Assembly (NCBI GenBank): GCA_947457395.1
Contig: CANGVA010000006.1
Location: 62,001-126,000, forward strand
From: Bacteroidota bacterium
GTDB lineage: Bacteria; Bacteroidota; Bacteroidia; UKL13-3
Direction of reading: 5' to 3'
DNA: 64,000 bases
The position numbers and the translations under genes were made by a program. Every line of letters begins with the position of its first letter. Positions within the stretch are counted from its first letter, which is position 1. The notes under the pieces are model-generated. The model made no database searches. It saw only the letters and a program-made list of their open reading frames with translations, and was not told where the DNA came from. Positions 27,408 to 37,553 of the stretch are shown here, piece after piece.

Positions 27408-30400
27408 TTGAATTTACAGGCCTTATTGGATACATATAGCGCAAGTAAGCAATTTGCGCATATTGCAGGAAAGCTCGCATCACCCACCCCCTCCGCGCTT
27501 CACCTGAGGGGATTGGTGGGCTCTGCAGCGTCTGTTCTGGCTGCTTCACTTTTTCAAAAAACAAATAAAACACAGGTATTTATTTTTAACGATACCGAGG
27601 AGGCTAGGTATTTTTTTACCGATCTTGAAAACTTGCTCGAAGGGAAAACCATTTTATTTTTACCCGCTTCCTATAAACGCAGTTTTCAAATTACCCAACC
27701 TGATAATGGCTTAATACTAGAAAGAGCAGAAGCATTGAGCAGACTCAACCAGCATGCCACTACAGGTGAGTTAATTGTAACAACCGCAGAAGCAATTGCA
27801 GAATTGGTAATAAGTGAGGGCGATTTAACCCGCAATACTTTTGAGCTTAAAGTTGGTCATCCGTTTGATATTGAATTCTTTATTGATTTCTTAACCGAGC
27901 ATCATTTCGAGAGAAGTGATTTTGTGTATGAAGCAGGCTTTTTTAGCATACGTGGTGGTATTATTGATGTGTTTTCTTTTAGTAACGATAAGCCCTATAG
28001 AATTGAATTAAACGGAGATCAGATAGAAAGTATTCGAACATTTGACCCTGATTCACAATTGTCGTTAAAAAAAGTAGATCGGTTTTTCATTATCCCTAAC
28101 GTTCAAAAGGAGTTAGATTATACCCAACGCCTTCATTTTTTTAACTACCTTCCTGAGGATAGTGTTTTATGGTTTAAAGATTATCAATTTTCTTTTGATC
28201 AGATAAATGCAGGCAGGGAAAAGGCTCTCCAAATATTTGAGCAGCATCAGCCAAAAGATAGTGAAGATAAATTGCTGGCTGTTGAGGATATATATGCAAC
28301 CTCTGCCGATATCAAAAATGCCATTAAGCAATTTGACAAAATAGTACATGGAAACATTTGTGCACTTGCATCTGCCGAGCTGCTCGATTTTAATATGGCA
28401 CCGCAGCCTTCTTTTCATAAAAATTTCAAATTACTCATACAAAATCTCAAGCAAAACCAGCAAGGTGAATTTGTAAACCTGATTTTTTCCGATAGCGCGA
28501 GGCAGGTAGAACGATTGTATACCATTTTTGAAGACTTAGATAAGGAGGTTGTTTTTCAGCCAATATACCATGCACTTTCGGCAGGTTTTGTAGATAAGGA
28601 TTTGAAATTGGCATGCTACACTGAACATCAGGTTTTCGACAGGTTTTATCGCGGGCATTCCAGAGCATCCAGCAGCAAAAGTAAAATTATAACTTTAAAG
28701 GAGTTAAGAGAACTAAAACCTGGTGATTATGTAACACATATTGATCACGGAATAGGAAAATTTGCCGGATTAGAAAAAATTGAAATCAACGGGAGATTGC
28801 AAGAGGCCGTGAGGTTGGTTTATCGTGACAATGATTTGCTTTATGTAAGTATCAATTCTCTTCATAAAATATCTAAGTATATTGGTAAGGATGGTACTGA
28901 ACCACGGGTTCATAAACTTGGTAGTGATGTTTGGGAGAAGGTAAAGAATAATACCAAGAAAAAAGTAAAGGATATTGCCCGCGATTTAATAAAATTATAT
29001 GCCAAACGAAAAGCGCAAGATGGTTATGCATTTGCACCGGATAATTATTTGCAGGTAGAGCTTGAAGCATCTTTTATGTACGAAGATACACCAGACCAAA
29101 GCAGGGCTACCTCCGATGTAAAGAAAGACATGGAAACCCCGCACCCTATGGATAGACTGGTTTGTGGTGATGTGGGTTTTGGAAAAACAGAAGTTGCGAT
29201 TAGGGCTGCTTTTAAAGCTGTTTGTGATAGTAAACAGGTTGCGGTGTTGGTTCCAACAACCATTTTAGCTAATCAGCATTACCGCACTTTTAAAGAACGG
29301 CTCAAGGATTTTCCTTGTAATATTGATTACCTCAATAGGTTTCGCTCTGCTGCTGAGCAAAAGGCTGTACTTCAAAAGGCCAGGGAGGGAAAACTTGATA
29401 TATTAATTGGTACCCATAAACTATTGAGCAAAGAGCTAAAGTTTAAAGATTTAGGATTACTCATTATTGATGAAGAGCAGAAATTTGGCGTAGCAGCAAA
29501 GGAAAAATTAAAGGCTATAAAAACCAATGTTGACACACTTACATTAACAGCTACTCCTATTCCTCGCACGTTACATTTTTCTCTGATGGGCGCAAGAGAC
29601 TTGTCAATTATTAATACACCTCCAGCCAACAGGCAACCGGTAACCACTGAACTCCATGCCTATTCAGATGAACTGATGCGTGAAGTAGTAATGAATGAAG
29701 TGGAAAGAGGCGGACAGGTTTTTGTGGTTCATCATCGGGTTAAGGATATTTATGAGTTGGCCGATAGAATAGCAGCGCTTTGTCCCGGTATTAAAGTTGG
29801 TGTGGCACACGGACAATTAGAAGGAGATAAGCTGGAGGATGTAATGATTAAATTTATTGAAGCAGATTATGATGTGTTGGTAGCTACTACTATTATTGAG
29901 TCAGGTCTGGATATACCCAATGCCAATACCATCATTATTAACAATGCGCATATGTTTGGTCTCAGCGATATTCATCAAATGCGGGGAAGGGTAGGCCGTT
30001 CCAACAAAAAAGCATTTTGTTATTTAATGGTCCCATCTATGCTTACCTTAACCAATGATGCACGAAGAAGGCTTCAGTCAATTGAAGAGTTTAGTGATTT
30101 GGGTAGTGGTTTCAATGTAGCCATGCGCGATTTGGATATACGCGGGGCAGGCAATTTACTGGGAGGGGAGCAAAGTGGTTTTATTGCAGAAATAGGCTTT
30201 GAAATGTATAACAAGATTCTTGATGAGGCTGTTCAGGAATTGAAGGAGGAAGAATTTACCGAACTATTTAAGGAAGAGCAAACGCATAAAATAGAATCAA
30301 AAGACTGTACCATAGAGACAGATTTGGAAGCCCTGATACCAGATAGTTATGTGCGTAACATCAGTGAACGTTTAAGCTTATACAATGAGCTATCCAATGC

Positions 30401-30764
30401 ACATGATGAAGCTGCACTTGATAAATTTGCTATACAAATAAAAGACCGGTTCGGCCCGCTGCCATCTCAGGTATTAGATCTGATAGAGTTTATCAGGCTA
30501 AGGGAAACCGCAAAGAAACTAGGGCTTGAAAAACTGGTTTTGAAGAATAATGCCATGGCAGCTCATTTCCCGGACGAGAAAAAGCAACATTATTATCAGT
30601 CGGAAGTATTCTCAAAAATATTAAACTTTGTGCAGCAAAACCCGCAGCGATGCAAGTTTAAGCAAACACCAAAGAATCTCGTAATTGGTATACAGCATGT
30701 TGCAGGTATTGCTCATGCCAAAGCCATACTAAATGAACTATATAATACTGTATTTTTAAAATAA
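27408..30764 (+). CDS. mfd: Transcription-repair coupling factor Mfd
   Basis: DNA translocase that removes RNA polymerase stalled at lesions and recruits UvrA. It has 1,118 residues, normal for Bacteroidota. The start is a TTG at 27408, directly after an in-frame TAG, so no upstream start is possible and no ATG follows for many codons. The N-terminus (NLQALLDTYSASKQF) fits the family. The order is UvrB-like N-terminal part, RNA-polymerase-interaction domain (LKPGDYVTHIDHGIGKFAGL near residue 435), then helicase motifs GDVGFGKTE near 586 and DEEQ near 687, and a C-terminal TRCF domain. A DinB-like gene follows 12 bases later. Confidence 0.96.
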   Translation: MNLQALLDTYSASKQFAHIAGKLASPTPSALHLRGLVGSAASVLAASLFQKTNKTQVFIFNDTEEARYFFTDLENLLEGKTILFLPASYKRSFQITQPDNGLILERAEALSRLNQHATTGELIVTTAEAIAELVISEGDLTRNTFELKVGHPFDIEFFIDFLTEHHFERSDFVYEAGFFSIRGGIIDVFSFSNDKPYRIELNGDQIESIRTFDPDSQLSLKKVDRFFIIPNVQKELDYTQRLHFFNYLPEDSVLWFKDYQFSFDQINAGREKALQIFEQHQPKDSEDKLLAVEDIYATSADIKNAIKQFDKIVHGNICALASAELLDFNMAPQPSFHKNFKLLIQNLKQNQQGEFVNLIFSDSARQVERLYTIFEDLDKEVVFQPIYHALSAGFVDKDLKLACYTEHQVFDRFYRGHSRASSSKSKIITLKELRELKPGDYVTHIDHGIGKFAGLEKIEINGRLQEAVRLVYRDNDLLYVSINSLHKISKYIGKDGTEPRVHKLGSDVWEKVKNNTKKKVKDIARDLIKLYAKRKAQDGYAFAPDNYLQVELEASFMYEDTPDQSRATSDVKKDMETPHPMDRLVCGDVGFGKTEVAIRAAFKAVCDSKQVAVLVPTTILANQHYRTFKERLKDFPCNIDYLNRFRSAAEQKAVLQKAREGKLDILIGTHKLLSKELKFKDLGLLIIDEEQKFGVAAKEKLKAIKTNVDTLTLTATPIPRTLHFSLMGARDLSIINTPPANRQPVTTELHAYSDELMREVVMNEVERGGQVFVVHHRVKDIYELADRIAALCPGIKVGVAHGQLEGDKLEDVMIKFIEADYDVLVATTIIESGLDIPNANTIIINNAHMFGLSDIHQMRGRVGRSNKKAFCYLMVPSMLTLTNDARRRLQSIEEFSDLGSGFNVAMRDLDIRGAGNLLGGEQSGFIAEIGFEMYNKILDEAVQELKEEEFTELFKEEQTHKIESKDCTIETDLEALIPDSYVRNISERLSLYNELSNAHDEAALDKFAIQIKDRFGPLPSQVLDLIEFIRLRETAKKLGLEKLVLKNNAMAAHFPDEKKQHYYQSEVFSKILNFVQQNPQRCKFKQTPKNLVIGIQHVAGIAHAKAILNELYNTVFLK

Positions 30765-30776
30765 AGGACCATCACT

Positions 30777-31286
30777 ATGAAACGACCAGAACAGGGAACT
30801 TACCCGGCCTACTACGACACCTATATCATGAAAATTAAGGACGATAATATAATGGATGCGTTACTTACCGAGCATTACGAAACAATTGATTTGCTTACTT
30901 CACTTGATGAGGAGACGCTACAATTTCGTTATGAATCTGGTAAATGGACAATTCGTGAGATAGTGCAACATCTGATTGACACGGAAAGAATATTTTGTTA
31001 TCGTGCGCTTACCATAGCCCGAAATGATAAAACATCCATACCCGGATTTGATGAAAACATGTATGTTGAAACATCAACTGCTATTTTCAGAGATATGAAT
31101 GATATGGCTAGAGAATTTTCTGTTTTACGCGCATCCACGATTGAGTTGTTTAAAAGTTTACCTGAATCTGTACTTGATAGGAGTGGCACCGCAAATGGGA
31201 ATCAGGTAACGGTAAGGGCACTTCTTTTTGCATTGTTGGGTCATGAAATACATCACCGTAAGGTAATAGAAGATAAGTATCTGTAG
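30777..31286 (+). CDS. DinB superfamily protein
   Basis: Four-helix-bundle protein of 169 residues of the DinB/YfiT type, often metal-binding and sometimes a thiol-dependent transferase. The histidines expected to bind metal are visible in REIVQHLIDTERIF and LLGHEIHHRKV. An AAAGGA-like ribosome site lies 9 bases before the ATG. The gene begins 12 bases after mfd and is probably on its transcript, which would link it to damage conditions only by position. No substrate can be assigned. Confidence 0.85.
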   Translation: MKRPEQGTYPAYYDTYIMKIKDDNIMDALLTEHYETIDLLTSLDEETLQFRYESGKWTIREIVQHLIDTERIFCYRALTIARNDKTSIPGFDENMYVETSTAIFRDMNDMAREFSVLRASTIELFKSLPESVLDRSGTANGNQVTVRALLFALLGHEIHHRKVIEDKYL

Positions 31287-31322
31287 TCTACAACTAAGCA
31301 GTTCCCTAATCTACTAATGGGG

Positions 31323-32198
31323 ATGAAGTTTAATATGCAAAATTATTCAACATGTCTTTTAGTTATTACGTTTGCATGTTATTGCAGTGTTTTAAGTGCG
31401 CAAACGGACAGCACTTCTATTAAATCATTTCCTCAAACTAAAGAATCTGTATCAACAGATTCTACGCTCTACTATACATTTAAGGATGCAAGTATAGGGC
31501 GTGCGTTACAAAATCCGTTTTGGTATGTCATCTCAACCATTGCTCCCATGTTTAATATAGGTGTAGGTTATACCTATATCAGCCCCACTCAATCATTTGC
31601 CAAAAAAGTTAATTCTGCATCAGCATTTACATTTGATATTGCCATGAACCTCACGCGTATTTTTGCCGACCCGGATGCATTGTATCAATTTTATGCTGGA
31701 GTGAATATGGATTTTACCAACTTTGGGGAGTCAAGTCCCTTTAAAAGAATAAATGGTGATACGACCTATACTTTTAGTATTAAAAACACAATGGAGGTTG
31801 TATCGCCTTATTTGGAGGTAGAGTATAATGGAGAATATATTTCTCCATTTTTTACATTGGGATACAGTCGTATATTTTTAAATCCGGTTTTAGCCGCGGC
31901 AGAACAGGTGAAAACTGCCACTATGAATGTTACAGTGTATGATGGAGTGGCGCTAGCTGATTTAACTTCTAACGGATTTCGTATCGGTACCGGATTAAAG
32001 TTTAGATATCATTTTAAAAATCATCCATATCGAGCCTTGATGCTTTGTTTGAGAGGTGAATTTGTTGCCGCAACAGAAACGCAGATGGTAAATATGGCAA
32101 CAGTGTCCTTTGATAAAAGCGGCAAAGCCTCTTTTCAATATACACCTGTTTCACCTTCGTGGGCTCAATTGTCATCCATGCTCAGGTATAACTTTTAA
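31323..32198 (+). CDS. Exported, probably outer-membrane, protein of unknown function
   Basis: Protein of about 291 residues. The ATG at 31323 begins a signal peptide (MKFNMQNYSTCLLVITFACYCSVLSAQ); another ATG lies two codons earlier. Alternating hydrophobic and polar strands with many aromatic residues, and an end in SSMLRYNF with a terminal Phe, suggest an outer-membrane beta-barrel. I see no named domain. It converges with the DUF4249 gene, stop to stop, with three bases between them. Confidence 0.68.
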   Translation: MKFNMQNYSTCLLVITFACYCSVLSAQTDSTSIKSFPQTKESVSTDSTLYYTFKDASIGRALQNPFWYVISTIAPMFNIGVGYTYISPTQSFAKKVNSASAFTFDIAMNLTRIFADPDALYQFYAGVNMDFTNFGESSPFKRINGDTTYTFSIKNTMEVVSPYLEVEYNGEYISPFFTLGYSRIFLNPVLAAAEQVKTATMNVTVYDGVALADLTSNGFRIGTGLKFRYHFKNHPYRALMLCLRGEFVAATETQMVNMATVSFDKSGKASFQYTPVSPSWAQLSSMLRYNF

Positions 32199-32201
32199 TC
32201 A

Positions 32202-33107
32202 TTATTTGATTATTAATTGTCTGTAATCAACCGCATAGCCGGTAAAGGTTCCGATAGCGCCTGTTACATTGGATTTTAAAATCACAGGAGTTGAGAAAGG
32301 ATTACCGCTATCATTTGCGCGGCTGTATGATTGCCAGAATAAGAATTCTTTTCTGCCAATTTGCGAAAAGTACAGATTTAAGGTATCGTTTGTTTTAAAT
32401 GGCCTGAAGAATGAATAGCTCCTGTATTGGTCGTTTAAAAATTCATCATCAAAAGTGCGGAAAGTTTCTGCAGCGCCCCAACCAAGTAGCAAATTACCAA
32501 AGCTCCCTTTGATAAAGGCCAGACGATAATTATTTCGCTCAGGGGGGTCTTGCCAGTAAAAATTTACAAATGCATCATACCTTCCACTGTCATCAGGCTC
32601 TCCTCTGTTTTCATATTTAATGGTATCTAATCTGATAACTTTGGGTATAAATGTTTTCCCTGTTACCAACCTTCCGTCAGGCAAACTAATCTCCAGTGCA
32701 TAAGGCGTACTTTCTTTGCCGGTAAATGCAGGGTTCACGTATATCCCTGCAAGATTATCTATTAATGGATTGTTAAAGAAATTAAGAATGATGCTGTCTG
32801 CTCCGGGAATGCCATAAATATTAAAGAATTGAGTTGCCGGCCCGTCATAAATGGTATCTGTGCCGGATATGCGCCCTTCTCTTATAATTACATTTGCATC
32901 TTTTACACCGCCTACGGTAAGATCAGGTTTAAAATAATCCAGACTTTTGGTTACATAAACATAATTTAAGTTAGATAACAACTGGTTGATACTAGCTTCT
33001 ACAACCAACTGCTCTTTTGAGCCTGGTCTACTCACATCAATTTCTTTCTCACAACTATAAAGTATGGTTGTGATTATTCCTAATATGATATAAAGTACGC
33101 TTCTCAT
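32202..33107 (-). CDS. DUF4249 family outer-membrane lipoprotein
   Basis: Protein of 301 residues with a lipoprotein signal (MRSVLYIILGIITTILYSCEKE, Cys19) followed by the DUF4249 pattern: EIDVSRPGSKEQLVVEASIN, then beta-rich repeats. DUF4249 lipoproteins occur almost always beside a TonB-dependent receptor. Here the receptor gene ends one base upstream, so the pair is one operon. By analogy with SusD-like partners it may cap or supply substrate to the receptor; that is inference. The ligand is unknown. Confidence 0.88.
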   Translation of the reverse strand: MRSVLYIILGIITTILYSCEKEIDVSRPGSKEQLVVEASINQLLSNLNYVYVTKSLDYFKPDLTVGGVKDANVIIREGRISGTDTIYDGPATQFFNIYGIPGADSIILNFFNNPLIDNLAGIYVNPAFTGKESTPYALEISLPDGRLVTGKTFIPKVIRLDTIKYENRGEPDDSGRYDAFVNFYWQDPPERNNYRLAFIKGSFGNLLLGWGAAETFRTFDDEFLNDQYRSYSFFRPFKTNDTLNLYFSQIGRKEFLFWQSYSRANDSGNPFSTPVILKSNVTGAIGTFTGYAVDYRQLIIK

Positions 33108-33108
33108 C

Positions 33109-35502
33109 TTATAAAAATTTAAAGTTCCATGCTACTGAAGGCAAAATAGGAAACAGATATACCATGTATGCTTTTACCTCTTGTCTTTCTATATCAGGTA
33201 AAAAGTAAATGAAGAATGGATTAGCTCGGTTATAAACATTGTAGATAGAGAAATTCCATGCAGACTCCCACCGCTTGGTTTTTTTATGGGTGTAAGTGAA
33301 TGCAATATCAGCACGGTGATAGGCAGGTAATCGGTAATCATTTATTTTATCATACAAATCAATGAATTCAAAAATAGGTTCTCCGGTTTGGGTATTAAAG
33401 CCAATTCTGAAAGGCATTCTTGATGTTGGGAGCGTAACTGCATTGCCTGTGCCAAAAACAAATACAAAATTCATGGTCCATTTTTTACTTAACTCCTGTG
33501 TGAGCACTACTGATATATCGTGCGTTCGGTCATATCTATAGAAGAAAGGATCTCCATTATTTAATTCATCAAACTGTCGTGTTGTTCTGCTCCAGGTATA
33601 GCCAATCCATCCGGTAGTTTTGCCGAATTTTTTCTTCAGAAAAAATTCGATGCCATATGAAAGTCCCTGACCCGGAATTACTGAGCTTTCAAGATTTTGA
33701 TTGAAGAATAGTCTTGTGCCCGGTTTAAACTCAATTTGATTATACATGGGTTTATAATACGCTTCAACAGAACTTTCGTATTCGTTGTTTTTGAAATTGC
33801 GGAAATATCCGATGGCACCCTGATAGGCCAGTTGTGGTTTAACCTTGCCAGAACTTGGAATCCATAAATCAGCCGGAAAGGCCGCACCTGATGTGGTGGC
33901 TAAATGTAAGAATTGATAAGTTTGGGTGAAGGATGCTTTGATAGATGATTCTGAATTAAGCAAATAGGTTGCGGCTATTCTGGGTTCTGCCCCATGATAA
34001 AAAGCAATGCTTTCATTTGGTTTCCATTCTTTTTCTATACCGGTGCGAATGTTTTCATCATTAAATGAGTACTGTGTATAAGGTCCTACCATATTAAAGC
34101 CAACATATCGCAATCCTGCATTAACAGTTAATCTATTGTTCAGTTGCCACTCATCTTGCAGGTAGATGGCTCCTTCGTGTGCATACTGACTGGCAATTTT
34201 TTCGCTTATATTGATGGTGCCTGCCTGCCCGTTGGCTATGCCGGGTTGAAAGGTATGAAAGGTATAATGTGCTCCGTATCTGAGCTTGTGTTTGGTGCCG
34301 GCAAGGTGCTGAAAATCGTATTTTACATTCCAGTCTGTAATTCCGCTGCTGGCATTAAACTCAATTTTAAATTCATTTTGTCCAAATTCAAACTTATTGG
34401 TTAGGTCATACTTATTATAAACTACACTGAGATTTGAAAATATTTTATTACTGAACACGTGGTTCCAGCGTAATGAGGCCATTGCATTACCCCAGCCGAT
34501 GCTTACCTTAAAATCTGTATTTCTGGGGCTGGTAAAAGTAAAAATATCTCTGCCGATATAGCCGGAGAAGAAGATGCGGTCTTTATCTGAAAATACGTAA
34601 TTAGCCTTTGCATTTAAATCGTAAAAGTAGTAGCCGTTACTGCTAAGGCTATCGGCAAGGAAGGGCCGCACAATTGCATCAATATAAGTTCTTCTGCCAG
34701 ATACAATAAAAGAGCTCTTGCCTTTCTTTATCGGACCTTCAACAGATATGCGGGATGCAATTAGGCCTACTCCGCCATTTACCTGATATTTTTGATTATT
34801 GCCTTCTTTCAGGCTCACATTTAAAATAGATGAGAGTCTACCTCCATACTGCGCAGGCATTCCACCTTTAATAATTTCTACATTCCTTATTGCATCGGTG
34901 TTAAATACAGATAGGAAACCCAGTAAGTGAGATGGATTATAAATAACTCCTTCATCCATTAAAACCAAATTCTGATCCGGGCCACCACCTCGCACATAAA
35001 AACCTGTGCTGGCCTCACCTCCAGATTTGATGCCGGGCAAAAGGGTAATGGCTTTGAGCACATCGGGCTCACCCATAATAACCGGAAGTTCTTTAATTTT
35101 ATCACCGGTAATTTCCAGTCTGCTCATCTCTGTACTCTTTACATTGCGATCGGTGCGATCGCTTGTAATAACAACTTCTTTTGTTTCCAGTGCAGCATCA
35201 GAAAGAGGAAAGTTAATTTTGGTATTTTCTCTCAAGTTTATCTTTAACTCTTTTGGGCGAAAACCAATGTACGAAACTACCAGCGTGTATTTACCCTCAG
35301 GTAAATTCAGCACAAAGAAACCGTATTCATTTGTTGTAGCCCCGGTTTTTATCTCTTTAACCATAATGGTTGCCCCTATCAATGATTCACCGTTGGAAGA
35401 ATCTTTTACATAACCAGAAATAGAGTAGCGCTGCTGCGCAACTACGTTTAAGCTACCTGCAAGAACTAAAATTAATAGATATAAAAAGCGAAAAACGTGC
35501 AT
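33109..35502 (-). CDS. TonB-dependent receptor with carboxypeptidase-like N-terminal domain
   Basis: Outer-membrane active transporter of 797 residues. A signal peptide (about residues 1-22, ending VVAQQ) is followed by a CarboxypepD_reg-like domain (SISGYVKDSSNGESLIGATI). A plug domain starts near residue 110 (TDRNVKSTEMSRLEI, then GFYVRGGGPDQNLVLMDEG), and a 22-strand-type barrel ends in SVAWNFKFL. There is no adjacent anti-sigma factor. The ExbB/ExbD pair at 10023-11101 could energise it, but TonB itself is not in the window. Confidence 0.93.
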   Translation of the reverse strand: MHVFRFLYLLILVLAGSLNVVAQQRYSISGYVKDSSNGESLIGATIMVKEIKTGATTNEYGFFVLNLPEGKYTLVVSYIGFRPKELKINLRENTKINFPLSDAALETKEVVITSDRTDRNVKSTEMSRLEITGDKIKELPVIMGEPDVLKAITLLPGIKSGGEASTGFYVRGGGPDQNLVLMDEGVIYNPSHLLGFLSVFNTDAIRNVEIIKGGMPAQYGGRLSSILNVSLKEGNNQKYQVNGGVGLIASRISVEGPIKKGKSSFIVSGRRTYIDAIVRPFLADSLSSNGYYFYDLNAKANYVFSDKDRIFFSGYIGRDIFTFTSPRNTDFKVSIGWGNAMASLRWNHVFSNKIFSNLSVVYNKYDLTNKFEFGQNEFKIEFNASSGITDWNVKYDFQHLAGTKHKLRYGAHYTFHTFQPGIANGQAGTINISEKIASQYAHEGAIYLQDEWQLNNRLTVNAGLRYVGFNMVGPYTQYSFNDENIRTGIEKEWKPNESIAFYHGAEPRIAATYLLNSESSIKASFTQTYQFLHLATTSGAAFPADLWIPSSGKVKPQLAYQGAIGYFRNFKNNEYESSVEAYYKPMYNQIEFKPGTRLFFNQNLESSVIPGQGLSYGIEFFLKKKFGKTTGWIGYTWSRTTRQFDELNNGDPFFYRYDRTHDISVVLTQELSKKWTMNFVFVFGTGNAVTLPTSRMPFRIGFNTQTGEPIFEFIDLYDKINDYRLPAYHRADIAFTYTHKKTKRWESAWNFSIYNVYNRANPFFIYFLPDIERQEVKAYMVYLFPILPSVAWNFKFL

Positions 35503-35539
35503 GAATGAAATTAGAAATGCTCAATGTTTTATTCTGCCA

Positions 35540-35547
35540 CAAATGTA
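35540..35547 (-). promoter_or_regulatory. Possible -7 promoter box of the TonB-receptor operon
   Basis: On the minus strand TACATTTG, a perfect -7 box, lies about 38 bases before the receptor ATG at 35502. No clear TTTG element is found 19-21 bases upstream. Confidence 0.4.
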
Positions 35548-35684
35548 ATGATACCAAACCATTTTGAAGCTGATTTTATTCATACTTGCACACTTTTGAA
35601 TGAGGCCATATCAAATTAGGAGACCTGCAGCATACTCTGGTTTCAAAAGCATACATATAACTTTGGTTTTTAATTTAGTCAGTA

Positions 35685-36251
35685 CTAAAAAGTATAGCCA
35701 AACCTCAATGAACCCAACATAAAGGGTGATTCGCCAACTTCTTTCGTTAATGTCTTATCTTCATATATTGGCCACGGATTAGATTTATAAACAACACCCT
35801 CAATACCAAACTGAGGTATTATATAGAGTTTATTTTTAGCAAACCGGAATTTGTAACCTATATAACCCGTCATTGCCCAATCGAAACTTCGATATGTTTT
35901 ACCGGTGGTTACATGGTTTTGTAATACACCAAGACCTGTTGACTGAGAAAATTCAAGATGAAATCCTTTCCAAAAATATTGTCTGTATCCTGTAACTAAG
36001 CTGTAGTCGGCAAAGCGACCTTCCGTTTCTCTATCGTTTGGGAAAAGAAAATTTACACCAACTAATACATCACCACGCAGTTGTCCATTCTGCCATAAGG
36101 TGACAGCCAATTGAGTTCTTGATGCACCCGGAAAAAACGGCCAAAGAATATCTGTTTCGATAGAATATTTACTTTCCTTTGGCTCTGTTTGTGCAAATAG
36201 ATTTGTAGTTAGTAAACTAACTATTCCGATAATAATAATGTGTTTTTTCAT
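35685..36251 (-). CDS. Exported beta-barrel-like protein of unknown function
   Basis: Protein of 188 residues when started at the ATG at 36251, which begins a signal peptide (MKKHIIIIGIVSLLTTNLFAQ); an in-frame ATG at 36281 would add ten residues. The mature part alternates hydrophobic and polar residues and is rich in Tyr, Trp and Phe. It ends in MLGSLRFGYTF, with the terminal Phe typical of outer-membrane barrels; DUF3575-like or OmpW-like folds are possible. It lies 67 bases from the stop of the Crp-type regulator on the same strand and may depend on it. Confidence 0.68.
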   Translation of the reverse strand: MKKHIIIIGIVSLLTTNLFAQTEPKESKYSIETDILWPFFPGASRTQLAVTLWQNGQLRGDVLVGVNFLFPNDRETEGRFADYSLVTGYRQYFWKGFHLEFSQSTGLGVLQNHVTTGKTYRSFDWAMTGYIGYKFRFAKNKLYIIPQFGIEGVVYKSNPWPIYEDKTLTKEVGESPFMLGSLRFGYTF

Positions 36252-36347
36252 TGTGTCAATAATTAAAATATTTATGGACACAAAGGTGAAACCTTGACCG
36301 GCTAATTCTCCTTGACCAAAGTCAATAAATACATTTGACGTGTAAAA

Positions 36348-36911
36348 TTATTTACGTGCTCGTATACGGCTTAAGGTTTCGGGCGTTATGCCTAAATATG
36401 AGGCCAGCATATATTGCGGTATTTCTAAAAGCAGTTTAGAATTTCTTTTTACAAGTTCATTATATCTGTCGGCAGGGGTTTGAAACATAAAAGAGTCTAG
36501 CCTATCTGCAACCGTTAAATATAGATTTTCAGCAATGAGCCTGCCAAGTCGTTCAAATGTTTGATGTTTGTCATACAATTGCTTTAGCTGTTCTAATTTG
36601 ATCTTGTAAATTACACCATCAGCCAGTGCTTCTATATTATGTTCGGATGGCTTTCCTGTAAGGAAGCTACGGTAATTGGATACAAAATCACCAGAAAAGA
36701 AAAATGCTGTAATTCTTTCTGCATCATCATTAAACGAATAAAACCTAAATATACCCTCATGAATAAAAGCAATAAAATCACATCTTTCGTTTTCTTTAAG
36801 AAGCAGATTTTTTTTCTTTATAGTTTCCTTTGTAAGACAAACTTGAAGATCTTGCCACTCATTCTCGCTTAATGTAATAAACTTTTCAAAGTGTTTTCTT
36901 AAGGCTTCCAT
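36348..36911 (-). CDS. Crp/Fnr family transcriptional regulator
   Basis: Regulator of 187 residues. A cyclic-nucleotide-binding-type beta-barrel spans about residues 12-120 (KKNLLLKENERCDFIAFIHEG, then FSGDFVSNYRSFLTG). The C-terminal helix-turn-helix (IPQYMLASYLGITPETLSRIR, residues about 163-183) is short. The arginine and glutamate of a cAMP pocket are not obvious, so the ligand may differ. No Fe-S cysteines of the FNR type are seen. It lies upstream of the exported barrel-like gene, which is a candidate target. Confidence 0.87.
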   Translation of the reverse strand: MEALRKHFEKFITLSENEWQDLQVCLTKETIKKKNLLLKENERCDFIAFIHEGIFRFYSFNDDAERITAFFFSGDFVSNYRSFLTGKPSEHNIEALADGVIYKIKLEQLKQLYDKHQTFERLGRLIAENLYLTVADRLDSFMFQTPADRYNELVKRNSKLLLEIPQYMLASYLGITPETLSRIRARK

Positions 36912-36986
36912 TATTACGTTAATTATGTTTGTTCGTTATCCCCGTAGTGCCATTTTTGGCAGTATGTTATTGCAGGCACCCAAATT

Positions 36987-37553
36987 TCAGCGCCAGCGTA
37001 GCGTTTGCAGCATATGAAGGATGTCCGTTTTTAAAAAATTGAGCGAAGGTTGTATGGAATCAAGATTGGTTTTTTCATTAAAGTATAATGCGCCTCTGAG
37101 ATAATGTTGATTACTGTCTGTAACATAAAACTGAAAATTAGTGGCTGTATTACCGCTTAATTCATACAGCATTCCATTAAGGTAAGCATTGCCAATTATT
37201 GTTTCATAAATTTCATCAGCTTTAATGGTATGCTTATATACAAGTGTTCTGCTATCTTCAACCACTTTGTACAATGCTTTCTTGCTTTGAATAGGCACAT
37301 AGCTTAGATGAAGTGTAGCATTGAAAGGAAGATAATTAATATTAAACCAGCATTTATCTGCCATAGGATGGTTATCCTTTTTAGCTATTGAATAAACGGG
37401 TATTTCACAGGTAAATCGGCAATCGTTGGTAAATGGCTCATATTTCCTTTCCGGGAAAATGATTCGTTGGAAACCCCTGGGTTTCGGCACGTAAGCCGGT
37501 TCACACGCAGCAAAAAAAAGTAATACCATGCATGAAGCCAGCATATTCCTCAT
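36987..37553 (-). CDS. gldD: Gliding motility lipoprotein GldD
   Basis: Lipoprotein needed for gliding motility in Flavobacterium; its biochemical role is not settled. It has 188 residues. The lipoprotein signal is MRNMLASCMVLLFFAACEP with Cys17. The mature start has the GldD pattern PKPRGFQRIIFPERKYEPF, and CWFNINYLPFNATLHLSY follows. The ATG overlaps the gldE stop by four bases. The order mutY-ssb-gldE-gldD matches that described in Flavobacterium, which supports the name. Confidence 0.92.
   Translation of the reverse strand: MRNMLASCMVLLFFAACEPAYVPKPRGFQRIIFPERKYEPFTNDCRFTCEIPVYSIAKKDNHPMADKCWFNINYLPFNATLHLSYVPIQSKKALYKVVEDSRTLVYKHTIKADEIYETIIGNAYLNGMLYELSGNTATNFQFYVTDSNQHYLRGALYFNEKTNLDSIQPSLNFLKTDILHMLQTLRWR

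Noticed and set aside
36948-36961. A small stem TGCCA-TTTT-TGGCA downstream of gldD
   Set aside because: Five base pairs with no T tract on the correct strand is too weak to call a terminator.
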